From the NCBI GenBank assembly GCA_016213865.1, contig JACQZL010000373.1, positions 1-27,673 of the forward strand: DNA of 27,673 bases. Direction: 5' to 3'. Shown here piece after piece: positions 7,687-16,500 of this stretch (positions are counted from its first letter, which is position 1; every line of letters starts with the position of its first letter). The notes under the pieces are model-generated. The model saw nothing but the letters and a program-made list of their open reading frames with translations, did no database searches and was not told where the DNA came from. The translations under genes and the position numbers were made by a program. This DNA comes from Candidatus Rifleibacteriota bacterium. GTDB taxonomy: Bacteria; UBP17; UBA6191; JACPRK01.

Positions 7687-10341
7687 TCACTCCCAGGCCA
7701 GGCGGAGCCTCGAGAGCCGGTTCCGGCTCTTCAGGCCCAGATAGCGCGTGCCCGCGGCGCCGTCGAGCTCGATCCGGACGAGGTTCTCACCCGGTCTGAG
7801 AAAGCGCGGATCGAAGGTCATCGACACGGAGGGGAGGAGGTCGTTCTTGTGCTCGAAGGTCCTGGCCGGGTCGCTTCGAAAGTCGAGCGTGAGCTTGCCA
7901 TTGAGCGTCACGCGAAAGACCAGCTCGGGCTCGAGACGAAGCTCGAAGGCGGTCAGTTCCGCGCGCTTGCAGCGAGACGGCTCTCGCAGTGCGAACCGCC
8001 ACTCGTGAGCTCCGAGCGGATGGACGCTGAACTCGTCGATTCCGGTCCTGGCCAGCAGCAGGTAGTCATCGATGGGATGGGCCCAGCACTCGCCGCCGGG
8101 GATGGCGTGCTCGAGGGCCTGAGGGCCGAGAGCAATCGCCGGCGCGTGGCGCACGCGGTAGTCCTTCTCGAAGAGGTGCTCGACGCCCGAGGAGAAGGGG
8201 ATGTGGAGGAACCTTGCGTAGTGGTCCAGGGCCCGGAGCTTGCGCAGTCCCGCGTACAGGCTCGAGGTCTGCTCGGCCGTGAGGCGCCGGTTCTCTAGAA
8301 GTCCCGGCCCCAGCAGGAGCATCGCGGACAGGTCTCCGGCGAAGGGCAGGGACCCAAGGTGCCGGCGCATCGACGCCGCGAGCCCGGAGGCCACCGCGTC
8401 GCCGTCGGCAAAGGGCTGGTACCGCGGCATGCCGTCCGACTTCTTGCCAGCCACCAGGCCGTCGAGGCCTGTCTTCGAGATGCCGCTGAGGGCTCCCGAG
8501 CAAGCTGACGGTGGCAGCAGGCGATCGACGTCGTTCTTCAGGAACGGCACGGGGTCGTAGCTTGCCAGAGCGGCCGTCAGTCGGGGCACGAGCTTCGGCA
8601 ACAGAGTCTGGCGGGCCAGCTCGACGAGCTGCTCGTGGTCGAGCCGCACCTCGTCTCCGGCGGCGTCCCGGAGCTCGAGCGCGAGTCGACCCGAGACAGG
8701 GTCGAAGCCCTTCAGGCCGGTGCGATGCGAGGTCCGCGGCGGCTGCGTGCTAACGGACTGTGGACCCGAGCGAAGGGTCGCCACCGCCGGTGCCGGCGTG
8801 GTGAAGTCCAGCTCCAGCACGCCACTCGAGACCGTCAGCGCCTCGATGGCCACGGGCGCCGGCGGGGTCCGGAAGTGGTACTCCAGCGACCGCTGGCCGT
8901 CGGGGAAGAGGATGCAATAGCGGTAGCCGCGATCGCAGACGAGGGGTGCGAGCGCGACGCGGTGCCGTTGCCCGGCCCCAAGCTCCGAGAGAGCAATGCG
9001 CGGTGGCCCGGTCAGCGTCCGGCTCCCGACCTCGCTCCAGTCGATCCTGCCCGCATATGGGGCCGGGCTCCGCCACTCGACGATGGCCCGGCGGACCCCG
9101 GTGCGGCACTCGACGTCGACGGCCGAGAACGCTGCCGGCCGTTCGAGGAGCCAGCTCAGGCCGAGCGCCGCCGGCAGCAACAGCAAGGCCGCCCGCAGCG
9201 CGGCGCCCGCAAAGGAGCGCGAGGCTCCGGCGACCTTCGCATCCTCCGGGGCAGGGGCCGCGGCTCGAGGGACTGCCCTGGACCAGGTGGCAATCCGGGC
9301 AGCCGAGACGCTGCCGCCTGGTCCGCTTCGCGGACCAGAGCCGGCAGGGACGCCGGCCCTACTGCCCTCGCGTTGCGCTTGGACTCGCCCGTCGCGGGCA
9401 GGGGGTTGTCCGCCCGTGCCGGCTGCGGCATCGTCGGCCCGCGGTTCCCCGTCCGCCGGGGTCGCGGGACGCGGCGTGGCAGCGATGCTCGGCGCGTCAC
9501 GCCGTCGGGCGACCGCCGCGCCGCCGGCCACCAGACGCAAGTCCGCCGACAACTCCTGCGCACTTCGGTACCGGTGGGCCTTGTCCTTCTCGATGCAGTT
9601 CAGCACGAGGTTGTCCAGCGGCTTCGGAACCGCCGGGTTCGAGGCCGAAGGCGGCCGGGCCTCGACTTGGAGGATGGCCTTGAAGACGTCCCTGGGCGCG
9701 TTGCCCGTGAAGGGGAGCTCGCCCGCGAGCATACGATAGAGGACGATGCCCAACTGGTAGATATCGCTGGCGGCGTCCGCGGTCTTCCCGCGGAGCATCT
9801 CGGGCGCCATGAAGTAGGGCGTTCCGACGGTGACCCCCTCCTCCGTGATACGGGTCGCGTCGAGCTCCTTGACCAGGCCGAAGTCCATCAGGATCGCACG
9901 GTCGTCGGAGGCGAGCATGATGTTGGCCGGCTTGATGTCCCGGTGGACGATCGCCTGGGCGTGGAAGTACTCGAAGGCCGAGGCCATCTCGCGAGCGACC
10001 CGGAGCGTGAATTCGAAGGGTGGCACGCGTTGCTTCTCGAGGACCTGCTCCAGGCTCGTGGCCCGCAGCACCTCCATCGCGTAGTAGCAGGCCTCGCCTT
10101 CGTAGCCGAAGTCGTACACCTTGACGATGTTCGGGTGCGACAGTCGGGCGCAGACCGAGGCCTCCTTCAGAAAGCGTCTTCGCAGCAGCTCGTTGTGCTC
10201 GAGGCCCTTTTCGGGAAGGACCTTGAGAGCCACCTCGCGCTCGAGCCCCTCCTGCACGGCCAGATAGACGACACCCATGCCTCCTCGACCGAGCGTGTCC
10301 TTGATGAGGTACTTGCCGATCCGTTCGCCCCGGCGCAGCAT
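7687..10341 (-). CDS. Transmembrane Ser/Thr protein kinase with extracytoplasmic sensor region
   Basis: An 884-residue receptor kinase. Residues 9-270 are a complete Hanks-type domain: glycine loop GRGGMGVVY (18-26), catalytic lysine K40, HRDIKPAN (133-140), DFG (153-155), and APE (179-181). A disordered Ala/Pro/Arg-rich linker (about 275-375) leads to one transmembrane helix (about 379-399). The ~480-residue C-terminal part is outside the cytoplasm. It starts with fibronectin-like beta phrases (AIVEWRSPAPYAGRIDW) and continues into an unrecognised, probably alpha/beta sensor ending with a carbohydrate-binding-like beta-sandwich (SMTFDPRFLRPGENLVRIEL). This kinase-TM-sensor layout transduces envelope signals to cytoplasmic substrates. 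Part of the linker is a repeat (9318-9362). The ATG at 10341 opens directly into the kinase domain; no strong ribosome-binding site is visible. Confidence 0.9.
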   Translation of the reverse strand: MLRRGERIGKYLIKDTLGRGGMGVVYLAVQEGLEREVALKVLPEKGLEHNELLRRRFLKEASVCARLSHPNIVKVYDFGYEGEACYYAMEVLRATSLEQVLEKQRVPPFEFTLRVAREMASAFEYFHAQAIVHRDIKPANIMLASDDRAILMDFGLVKELDATRITEEGVTVGTPYFMAPEMLRGKTADAASDIYQLGIVLYRMLAGELPFTGNAPRDVFKAILQVEARPPSASNPAVPKPLDNLVLNCIEKDKAHRYRSAQELSADLRLVAGGAAVARRRDAPSIAATPRPATPADGEPRADDAAAGTGGQPPARDGRVQAQREGSRAGVPAGSGPRSGPGGSVSAARIATWSRAVPRAAAPAPEDAKVAGASRSFAGAALRAALLLLPAALGLSWLLERPAAFSAVDVECRTGVRRAIVEWRSPAPYAGRIDWSEVGSRTLTGPPRIALSELGAGQRHRVALAPLVCDRGYRYCILFPDGQRSLEYHFRTPPAPVAIEALTVSSGVLELDFTTPAPAVATLRSGPQSVSTQPPRTSHRTGLKGFDPVSGRLALELRDAAGDEVRLDHEQLVELARQTLLPKLVPRLTAALASYDPVPFLKNDVDRLLPPSACSGALSGISKTGLDGLVAGKKSDGMPRYQPFADGDAVASGLAASMRRHLGSLPFAGDLSAMLLLGPGLLENRRLTAEQTSSLYAGLRKLRALDHYARFLHIPFSSGVEHLFEKDYRVRHAPAIALGPQALEHAIPGGECWAHPIDDYLLLARTGIDEFSVHPLGAHEWRFALREPSRCKRAELTAFELRLEPELVFRVTLNGKLTLDFRSDPARTFEHKNDLLPSVSMTFDPRFLRPGENLVRIELDGAAGTRYLGLKSRNRLSRLRLAWE
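9318..9362. repeat. Two hairpin repeats inside the kinase linker
   Basis: A nine-base perfect stem (9318-9326 with 9330-9338, loop TTC) is followed at once by GCCGGC (9340-9345), six bases, GCCGGC (9352-9357) and CCTAC. The second hairpin matches the intergenic element at 3168-3191. Both lie in frame within the kinase linker, around residues 327-342, without breaking the reading frame. Confidence 0.6.
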
Positions 10342-10724
10342 CCGTCAAAGCGTAGCACGTGGGGCCCGGGAGGAGAGCACCCCTTGGGGTCGCGGGGAGC
10401 GACGCCAACTCATGGGGACTCCCAGGCAAACACAGATACACAAAGACACGAAGACACAGAGAAGAGTCTCTTCAAATCAGCTCCTCTGTGGCTCTGTGCC
10501 TCTGTGACTCCGTGTTGAATGACGGCTCTTCAGCGATCGTGGACATGCGGGTTTCCACTTTTCAGCATCGCTCCCGGGGTCGCGCACCCTCCTCCCCGCA
10601 CCACCGGCGACGCTGGCTCCTGCTGGGTCCGTCACGTTACCCTGGAGGAGAGCACCCCTTCCGCGGCCGCCTCCACCCAGTCATGATGCGGCCGTCGACC
10701 CATGAGAGGACTGAGCGAAGGCCT
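10342..10724. other. Divergent intergenic region built of repeats
   Basis: This region separates the divergent kinase and peptidase genes. It contains a 17-base direct repeat at 10369-10385 and 10644-10660 (begins GGAGGAGAGC, ends CCCCTT), and between the copies the CACAGAG-type inverted repeat described next. Both promoters should be here, but no good -35/-10 pair was found. The peptidase frame is open through it, yet the sequence lacks protein character. Confidence 0.5.
10430..10517. repeat. CACAGAG-type imperfect inverted repeat
   Basis: The left arm (about 10430-10476) is rich in ACACAGA/GACACAGAG units and the right arm (about 10482-10517) in CTCTGTG units, so the element is an imperfect palindrome. 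Repeats of this CACAGAGACACAGAG type occur in intergenic DNA of many unrelated bacteria (from memory). It is markedly AT-richer than its surroundings. Confidence 0.6.
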
Positions 10725-12053
10725 GTGACCAAACCCGCCCGATCGATCACCAAGCAGATGCTCGGCGACTTCCGTCGCAGCCTCGCGGCCCATCCCGAGA
10801 GTCGCGTGGCCATGAACGCATGCACCAACGGCAACCTCAAGGACCTCGCGTTGAATCGCCAGGTCCTCAATTCGCTCGACTGGGAGTTCTCTCACGAGAT
10901 CCCCCTGGGTCAGATCACGGCCCAGCGCAACGCCGGCACTTGCTGGATGTTCGCCGCGCTCAACTGGCTGCGCAAGTTCCCCGCGAAGAAGCTCCGACTG
11001 GAGAACTTCGAGTTCTCCCAGAACTACACGTTCTTCTGGGACAAGTTCGAGAAGGCCAACCGTTTTCTGGAGGACGTGATCGCGTACAGGGAGCGCGAGC
11101 TGAGCGACAGGCACGTGCACTTTCTCTTCAACGCCCCTCTCCCCGACGGTGGGGAGTGGCACATGCTCGCCGGTCTCGTCCGCAAGTACGGCCTGATCCC
11201 CAAGTCCGCCATGCCCGACACCTTCCACGCCGGGCTCACCGACGTGATGAACCCGATCCTCAGCTACAAGCTCCGGGAGGGCGCGATCCGGCTCCGGGAG
11301 CTGCATCGTGCGGGCAAGAGCGAGGCCGAGCTGCGAGACGCCAAGCTCCCGATCCTGGACACGATTTACCGCATGCTCGCGGTCTTCCTGGGCGAACCGC
11401 CCACGACCTTCGACTTCGGGTACCGCGACAAGAAGAAGAAGGCCCACCGCATGCTGGCTCTCACGCCGCACTCCCTCTTCGAGAAGGTCGTCGGGATCGA
11501 GTTCGACGACTATGTCTGGCTTCTGAGCAGCCCGCTCCCGGACACCCCCTTCGGACGGACCTTTACGATCGAGCTCAACAAGAACGACGTGGACGGACCC
11601 GATGGGGTCTTTCTCAACGTCCCGATGGAGGTCCTTCACAGCGTTGCCGTGACGGTCGCCAAGAAGGGGGCCCTGCTCTTCGGCTGCGATGTCCTGCAGT
11701 CAGCCAACCGGCCCAAGGGAATCCTCGATACCGAGCTCTACGACTTCGAGGGGTTCTTCAGTACCACCTTCGAAATGGACCGGGCGACCCGGATGGCCAC
11801 GCATCACATGAAGCTCACCCACGCCATGGTCTTCCTGGGAGTCGACCTGGTCCGTGGCAAGCCCGTCAAGTGGAAGGTGGAGAACAGTTGGGGCCCGGAC
11901 GTGGGACAGGGCGGGGTCTTCCTCATGACCGACCGCTGGTTCCAAGAGAACGTCTACGGCATCATCGTCCACAGGAAGGAAGTGCCCCGCGAGCTCCGTC
12001 GCTTGCTCTCGCTCGCCCCGGTGAGCCTGCCGCCGTGGCACCCGCTGGGCTGA
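10725..12053 (+). CDS. pepC: Aminopeptidase C / bleomycin hydrolase-type cysteine peptidase (C1B)
   Basis: A papain-fold peptidase of about 442 residues, the normal size for the PepC/bleomycin hydrolase family. The oxyanion glutamine and nucleophile are in AQRNAGTCWMFAA (Q67, C73), the catalytic histidine in KLTHAMVFLGVD (H366), and the asparagine in VENSWG (N387). These enzymes are cytoplasmic, usually hexameric, self-compartmentalised aminopeptidases that trim peptides from the N-terminus. No signal peptide is seen. Start choice: GTG at 10725 has a GAAGG site just upstream and gives the family length; ATGs at 10683/10686 are possible but lack a Shine-Dalgarno. The open frame reaches back to 10359 through repeats and is not coding there. 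The gene converges with the lytic transglycosylase gene. Confidence 0.88.
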   Translation: MTKPARSITKQMLGDFRRSLAAHPESRVAMNACTNGNLKDLALNRQVLNSLDWEFSHEIPLGQITAQRNAGTCWMFAALNWLRKFPAKKLRLENFEFSQNYTFFWDKFEKANRFLEDVIAYRERELSDRHVHFLFNAPLPDGGEWHMLAGLVRKYGLIPKSAMPDTFHAGLTDVMNPILSYKLREGAIRLRELHRAGKSEAELRDAKLPILDTIYRMLAVFLGEPPTTFDFGYRDKKKKAHRMLALTPHSLFEKVVGIEFDDYVWLLSSPLPDTPFGRTFTIELNKNDVDGPDGVFLNVPMEVLHSVAVTVAKKGALLFGCDVLQSANRPKGILDTELYDFEGFFSTTFEMDRATRMATHHMKLTHAMVFLGVDLVRGKPVKWKVENSWGPDVGQGGVFLMTDRWFQENVYGIIVHRKEVPRELRRLLSLAPVSLPPWHPLG

Positions 12054-12154
12054 GAGCCGGGGAATCCAGCGGAGAAGACCGTCCGGGAAGTGGCCTTGAG
12101 TTGGTGGGTGCCAGAGGCACCGATTCAACTGGCCGTCTCGGGCGGGCGGTTCGC

Positions 12155-12231
12155 AAGGTAGAAGCGGCATCTTGCCGCTTCCGAGGTGCGGCTGCCAGAG
12201 CCCTGAAGCGGCTGGAAGCCGCTTCTACCTT
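12155..12231. repeat. REPIN-like double-hairpin element, possible bidirectional terminator
   Basis: Two perfect hairpins, 12161-12181 and 12205-12225, share the same eight-base stem (GAAGCGGC/GCCGCTTC) with five-base loops and are placed in inverted orientation, bounded by AAGGTA on the left and TACCTT on the right. The whole 77-base unit is therefore also a large palindrome (14-base outer arms 12155-12168 and 12218-12231). It lies between two convergent gene ends, where it could stop transcription from both sides. Confidence 0.7.
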
Positions 12232-12245
12232 CCCGGGCTGAGCCG

Positions 12246-13244
12246 CTACTTCATGTACCGCTTCATCTTCCCCATGATGGAAGCCGCGTAGCGGTAGCTG
12301 GCCGCGGGCGGGTCGTTGCCACCATTGTAGTGGGCCAGCGCTTCCTTCAGGCCGAACGAGCGGATGAGGCCGTTGAGGTGAATCGCGATGCCCTTGATGT
12401 TCTCGGCCGGGTCGTAGGGATTGATGCCGACCGCCATGGCCGTGGCGGGGATGAACTGGCCGAAGCCGGTGTCGGCCTGGGCGCCCATGACGGGCCTGTA
12501 GTTGACCCAGTGGGTCTGCCCCGTCTCCTGGCTCATCAGGGCCTTCATCAGGGCCAGACGCTGCTTGGCCGGCAGGGCGGTGAGCGACTTGGACGCGTCG
12601 TTCATCCACTTGTCGAAGAGCTCGGGCGTCTCGGCCGAGGAGATGTTGGGCAGCTCGCCATAGCGGTCCAGCGCCTGCTTGAGCAGATTGTACTCGCGAA
12701 ACAGGTAGCCCTTCGCCTCGTCGTTGAGCTTCCCGTTCTTGTAGGTGTACGTGTAGCCGTACTTGAGGCCCTTGATGGCCGACTGGAACGAGCGTTCCCC
12801 GTTCATCAGCCCCATCCCCTCCAGGATGACCTTGGCTTCTTTCTCGCCGATCTGCTTCGGGTCGGTGAGGTCGAGCTGATAGACCGGGTTCTGATGGCTG
12901 GGAGGCGGGATCACGAAGGTCTTCGAGCGCTCGAGAACACTGCCGAAGAGCTTGTTCGGGTCCTTCGGATCGGGGAGCTTGCTCTTGTTGGCCCAGTAGA
13001 TCAGCCGCCAGAGGCTCTCGTCGCCATAGAGGCTCTTGGCCAGCGACGCGAAGGTGTCGCCCGGATAGACGGGCACGTACTTCTTGTTGTTCTTGGTGAA
13101 GGTGCGGTCCTTCGGCTCCTTGCGCGGGGCGAGGCCCAGCTCCTCGGACAGGTTGAACCCGTCGAACATGTCGTCCTGGGCCAAGGCGCAGCTCGCCGAG
13201 AGGCCAAGGACCACGAGTACCGAGAGAGCATGGCGCATCTGCAT
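12246..13244 (-). CDS. Secreted LysM-like lytic transglycosylase
   Basis: A 332-residue exported protein. Residues 1-22 are a signal peptide (HALSVLVVLGL core, ALA cleavage before QDD). Residues 56-113 form a LysM-like unit (YVPVYPGDTFASLAKSLYGD, then LWRLIYWANK) for peptidoglycan binding. The C-terminal half is a lysozyme-like SLT domain with the catalytic glutamate in LMSQETG (E240), the GFGQFIPATA motif (about 260) and AHYNGG (304-309). It should cleave glycan strands of murein in the periplasm. The ATG at 13244 has GGAGG six bases upstream, which decides it over the ATG at 13238 and longer frames. It could make local gaps for assembly of the envelope protein encoded upstream, but that is inference from adjacency only. 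Confidence 0.85.
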   Translation of the reverse strand: MQMRHALSVLVVLGLSASCALAQDDMFDGFNLSEELGLAPRKEPKDRTFTKNNKKYVPVYPGDTFASLAKSLYGDESLWRLIYWANKSKLPDPKDPNKLFGSVLERSKTFVIPPPSHQNPVYQLDLTDPKQIGEKEAKVILEGMGLMNGERSFQSAIKGLKYGYTYTYKNGKLNDEAKGYLFREYNLLKQALDRYGELPNISSAETPELFDKWMNDASKSLTALPAKQRLALMKALMSQETGQTHWVNYRPVMGAQADTGFGQFIPATAMAVGINPYDPAENIKGIAIHLNGLIRSFGLKEALAHYNGGNDPPAASYRYAASIMGKMKRYMK

Positions 13245-13365
13245 CGAAATCCTCCGGGCTTCGCGGACTCGGCGGGCAGCCAACCAGAGAACGACGCCCG
13301 CCGCGGCGCGTCATGGCCTACTACGCAGGGCAGGTCGCCGAGGTTGCGGGCTGCAGGGCTGCGGG

Positions 13366-13460
13366 GCGGCCGGATGGCTGGGTGGCTGGATGGCTGGATC
13401 AATGGCTCCACGGATCCACTCAGCCGTGGAGCCAATGAGCCATTGAGCCACTCAGCCATG
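13366..13460. repeat. GGCTGGAT tandem units with hairpin
   Basis: The stretch starts with near-tandem GGCTGGAT/GGCTGGGT units (13373-13399). It continues into a hairpin with arms 13403-13413 and 13424-13434 (perfect eleven bases, loop of ten), followed by GAGCCAT/GAGCCACT units. It lies between the stop of the giant pseudopilin gene and the start of the transglycosylase gene; it may end transcription of the former or be a dispersed repeat. Confidence 0.5.
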
Positions 13461-13501
13461 GACGCGAGCCTGAGCGAGCAGTAACGGTCCTCGGTTGGCG
13501 G

Positions 13502-16500
13502 TCACCGCGACACGACCGGACGCGCGGGGGTGCCGACGTCCACGGTCTCCGGAGTGATCCGCTCGACGATCGAGGAGGGCTCGGTGCCCATCGTCCTCAG
13601 CGTGCGGACCCGGGCCCGGTAGATCCGGTTGCGCTTGGCGGTGTTCGTCACTCGATGCGAAAGGAGCGTGGCCGGCCCGGCCATCACGGGAGCGACGATC
13701 TCGGTGGCCGCCGATTCGAAGACCACCTCCGCCCCGTCGGGCGAGATCCGCGGGTTCGTGCAATGGTCGTCCGTGCCCCGGGCCACCAGCACGAGTGGCT
13801 CGGCGAAGCTCCCGCTGAAGAGGTAGATCCCGCGGTTGCCGCCCGGCAGGCTTCCCACAGCCACGGCCCCGGGCGAAGTCGACGGGTCGGTCGTCGAGAC
13901 GAGGCTGGGGCGCACGCTCCGGTAGTCGGCCGCCGATTCGAAGACCACGGCCGGGAAGCCGCCCATCCCGGACGAGGCGCTCTCCGCGAGGTCGGGGTTG
14001 AGCGAAGGCCGCGTCGGGTCCTGGGTGATCGCGCCGATCCGCCACGGGGTTCCGGCGGGTTCCGGGTTGGCGGCGGCCAGGTAGATCTGGTCCTGCACGT
14101 TGAGCACACTGCGATAGGTCACCTGGTTGGCCTGGAAGACGATGAACGTGCCGGTGCCCGCCACTCTGGGTCTAGAGCATCGCGGCGCCTGTCCGAACGT
14201 CTTCGTCACCCAGCCGTTGCGGTACGCATCCGCGCCGGTCGCCGTGACGGTGGCCCGGAAGACGCCGCGGCCGCCACCGGCCAGCGTGACGATCCGGGCA
14301 AAGGCGGTCCCGAACGCTCCGTCGTCGGCGTCGTAGATGTTGCCGGCGGTGAAGGCGACCGTGCCGCCGTCCGGAGAGATCGCAGGGTCGGCCGCATCGG
14401 TCGCCAAGGCCCCTCCGGTCGTGAGCGGCGTGACCGCGCCCGTGTTGCCGTCGGCGGAGAAGACCCCCACGCGGGCGAGGTCGGCCCCACCGTTGACGCC
14501 TCCGAGGTCCGACCTGGTCGCCACGGCGGCGAGGCCGCCGCGGCGCGCCCGGGACGCGGAGACGATCGGGGCCGTCGTGGTTCGCGCCTGCGCCAGCAGC
14601 CGCACCCGGCCGTTATCGAGGCCGAAGAGGCTCTTCTCCAGGGCAGCGAAAGCAGGCCCGCCCTCTTTCGATCGGTCCTTCGACAGTACTGCCACATCCC
14701 GTCCGTCGTCGCTGAGGTCGACCACGACCGCATCCTGGCTGGCGGCCGTGTTCGTGGTCAGGTTCGTGAACCCCTCCTGGGAGGAGGGATAGGCCACCGT
14801 ATCGTGCGGGTTCGACGTGGCGGCGGGCGTGATCGGAGCCAGCGTGGCACTGGAGTTCGAGAAGGCGATCTTCTTGGAGGCGATCGCGGCGTCGCGGTTG
14901 CCGGTGACGAAGTTCTTCAGGAACTCCTCGAGGACGTACCCCAGGGGAGGCACGGGGTTCCGATCGGCCTGCAGGGTGTCCGAGCCGAAAGCCTGGAACG
15001 AGGCGAAGAGCGCCTGGCTTCGCGTGTTGCGGTAGACGAAGCAATTGCCGCGAGGCGGGCTCGCGGTCGCGTCGTCGGAGCTGAACAACCGGTCCAGCAC
15101 CCAGTCTCCGGCCCCGGAACCCGGGACGTGCGGCCCCGAGCGGAGCCACCGGTTGGGGGCTGCCGCGGCCCCCGTGGCCAGGAAGTCCGTGAAGGGGTTG
15201 TACTCGTAGAGGCTGGGCAGGAACGGCAAGGGCCTTCCGGCCGGGAAGTGCCGCTGGACCGCGTTCGTCGCCGAGAGGTCGAGCCCCAGGTCAGCGCCGA
15301 AGAGAGCGGCCTGCGTGGCGGAGGCGGTCCCGGTCGTCACGACCGGCGGTTCGCTGCCGACCGCGCGCACGAAGGGCGGCGGTCCGACCCAGACCACGAC
15401 GTTGCCGTCCTGCCGGGTCGTGGCCCCGGTGCCTTCAAAGAAGACGCGCAACGGGGGCGTCACTCCCGGGTCCGCGGTGATGGCCTCGGTCGGCGCCGAG
15501 TCGAGGAGGATCAACACGTCGGTCGCCCCGTTCGACGCGTTCTGGCTCAGCCACGAGCCGATCCTGAGCGTGGGATTGAAGCCCGCTCGTCCGTTCCTCC
15601 CGCTGAAGTCGAAGACCTGCGTGGAGGCGGCCGGGAAGACGTCGAGCAGGTAGCTGGCCAGGTCGGCCTGCTCTCCGCTGGTCAACCACGTGCGCCGCGT
15701 CGCCAGGAGCGGCGGAATCGTGGGGTCGTCCTTGACGCGCGCGCTCAGAGCGTCGAAGGGGGCGAAGATGGCCATGCTCGCCAGGAACCGGAACGAGACC
15801 CGGGTCGTGCAGAGCGGTCCGGGATTGCTGCGGTTGGCGCCCACGGCCTCGACCTGCAGCTCGTAGAGTTGCGGCAGCGGCTTGATGGGAGAGTTCGTGG
15901 TGTCCCGCGTGACGACTTGCTCCGGGATGGACGGGAAACTGGTCGGCCCCGTGATCGGGATGACGACGGCGGCGCTCTTGATCGTCGGGGGCACCGTTAT
16001 CGGGACCAGCCAGTAGTGGACCTCGCGGATGTCGAACTGGTCCCGCACGACGGGCTGGAACCGCAGCGCTTGCCCCTCGGCGGTGGTCAGCGTCCCCGGC
16101 CCCACGCTGCAGGAGACCTCCGAGAGGAGCCCTTCCGCCGCCCCGCCGGGCTTGAAGATCTTCACGCTCAGGACCTCGGGCGGGAGCGTGTCCACGTAGA
16201 AGTGGCGGACGGCCGGCCCGGTCGTAAGCCCCGCGCCGTCCGTGACACTCACGGACAGGCGGTACTCGCCGTCCAGACCGCCGATCGAACCGGTCGTGAT
16301 GCTCATGGCGCCCGAATCGAGAGGGCCCAGACCGGCCGCCACGCCGAAAGAGGCGGTGTGGGTGGTGCAAGGGCTTCCGGTGTAGGGGAAGCAGACCAGG
16401 TTGTTCTTGTCCTGGACGACCTGCCCGTCCTTGGTCAGCGACCACCGGACCTCGCGGATGAGCCCCCCGGCGGGCTGGTCGGTCCAGATGCCGCCGAACT

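Noticed and set aside
8635..10518. A 627-codon plus-strand open frame
   Set aside because: Antisense to the first kinase, which has every catalytic motif; the plus frame has none.
10359..10724. N-terminal extension of the PepC frame
   Set aside because: It would translate the CACAGAG palindrome and direct repeats; family length and the ribosome-binding site favour 10725.
13366..13460. Tandem GGCTGGAT units as a CRISPR array
   Set aside because: Units are short and nearly contiguous with no unique spacers.
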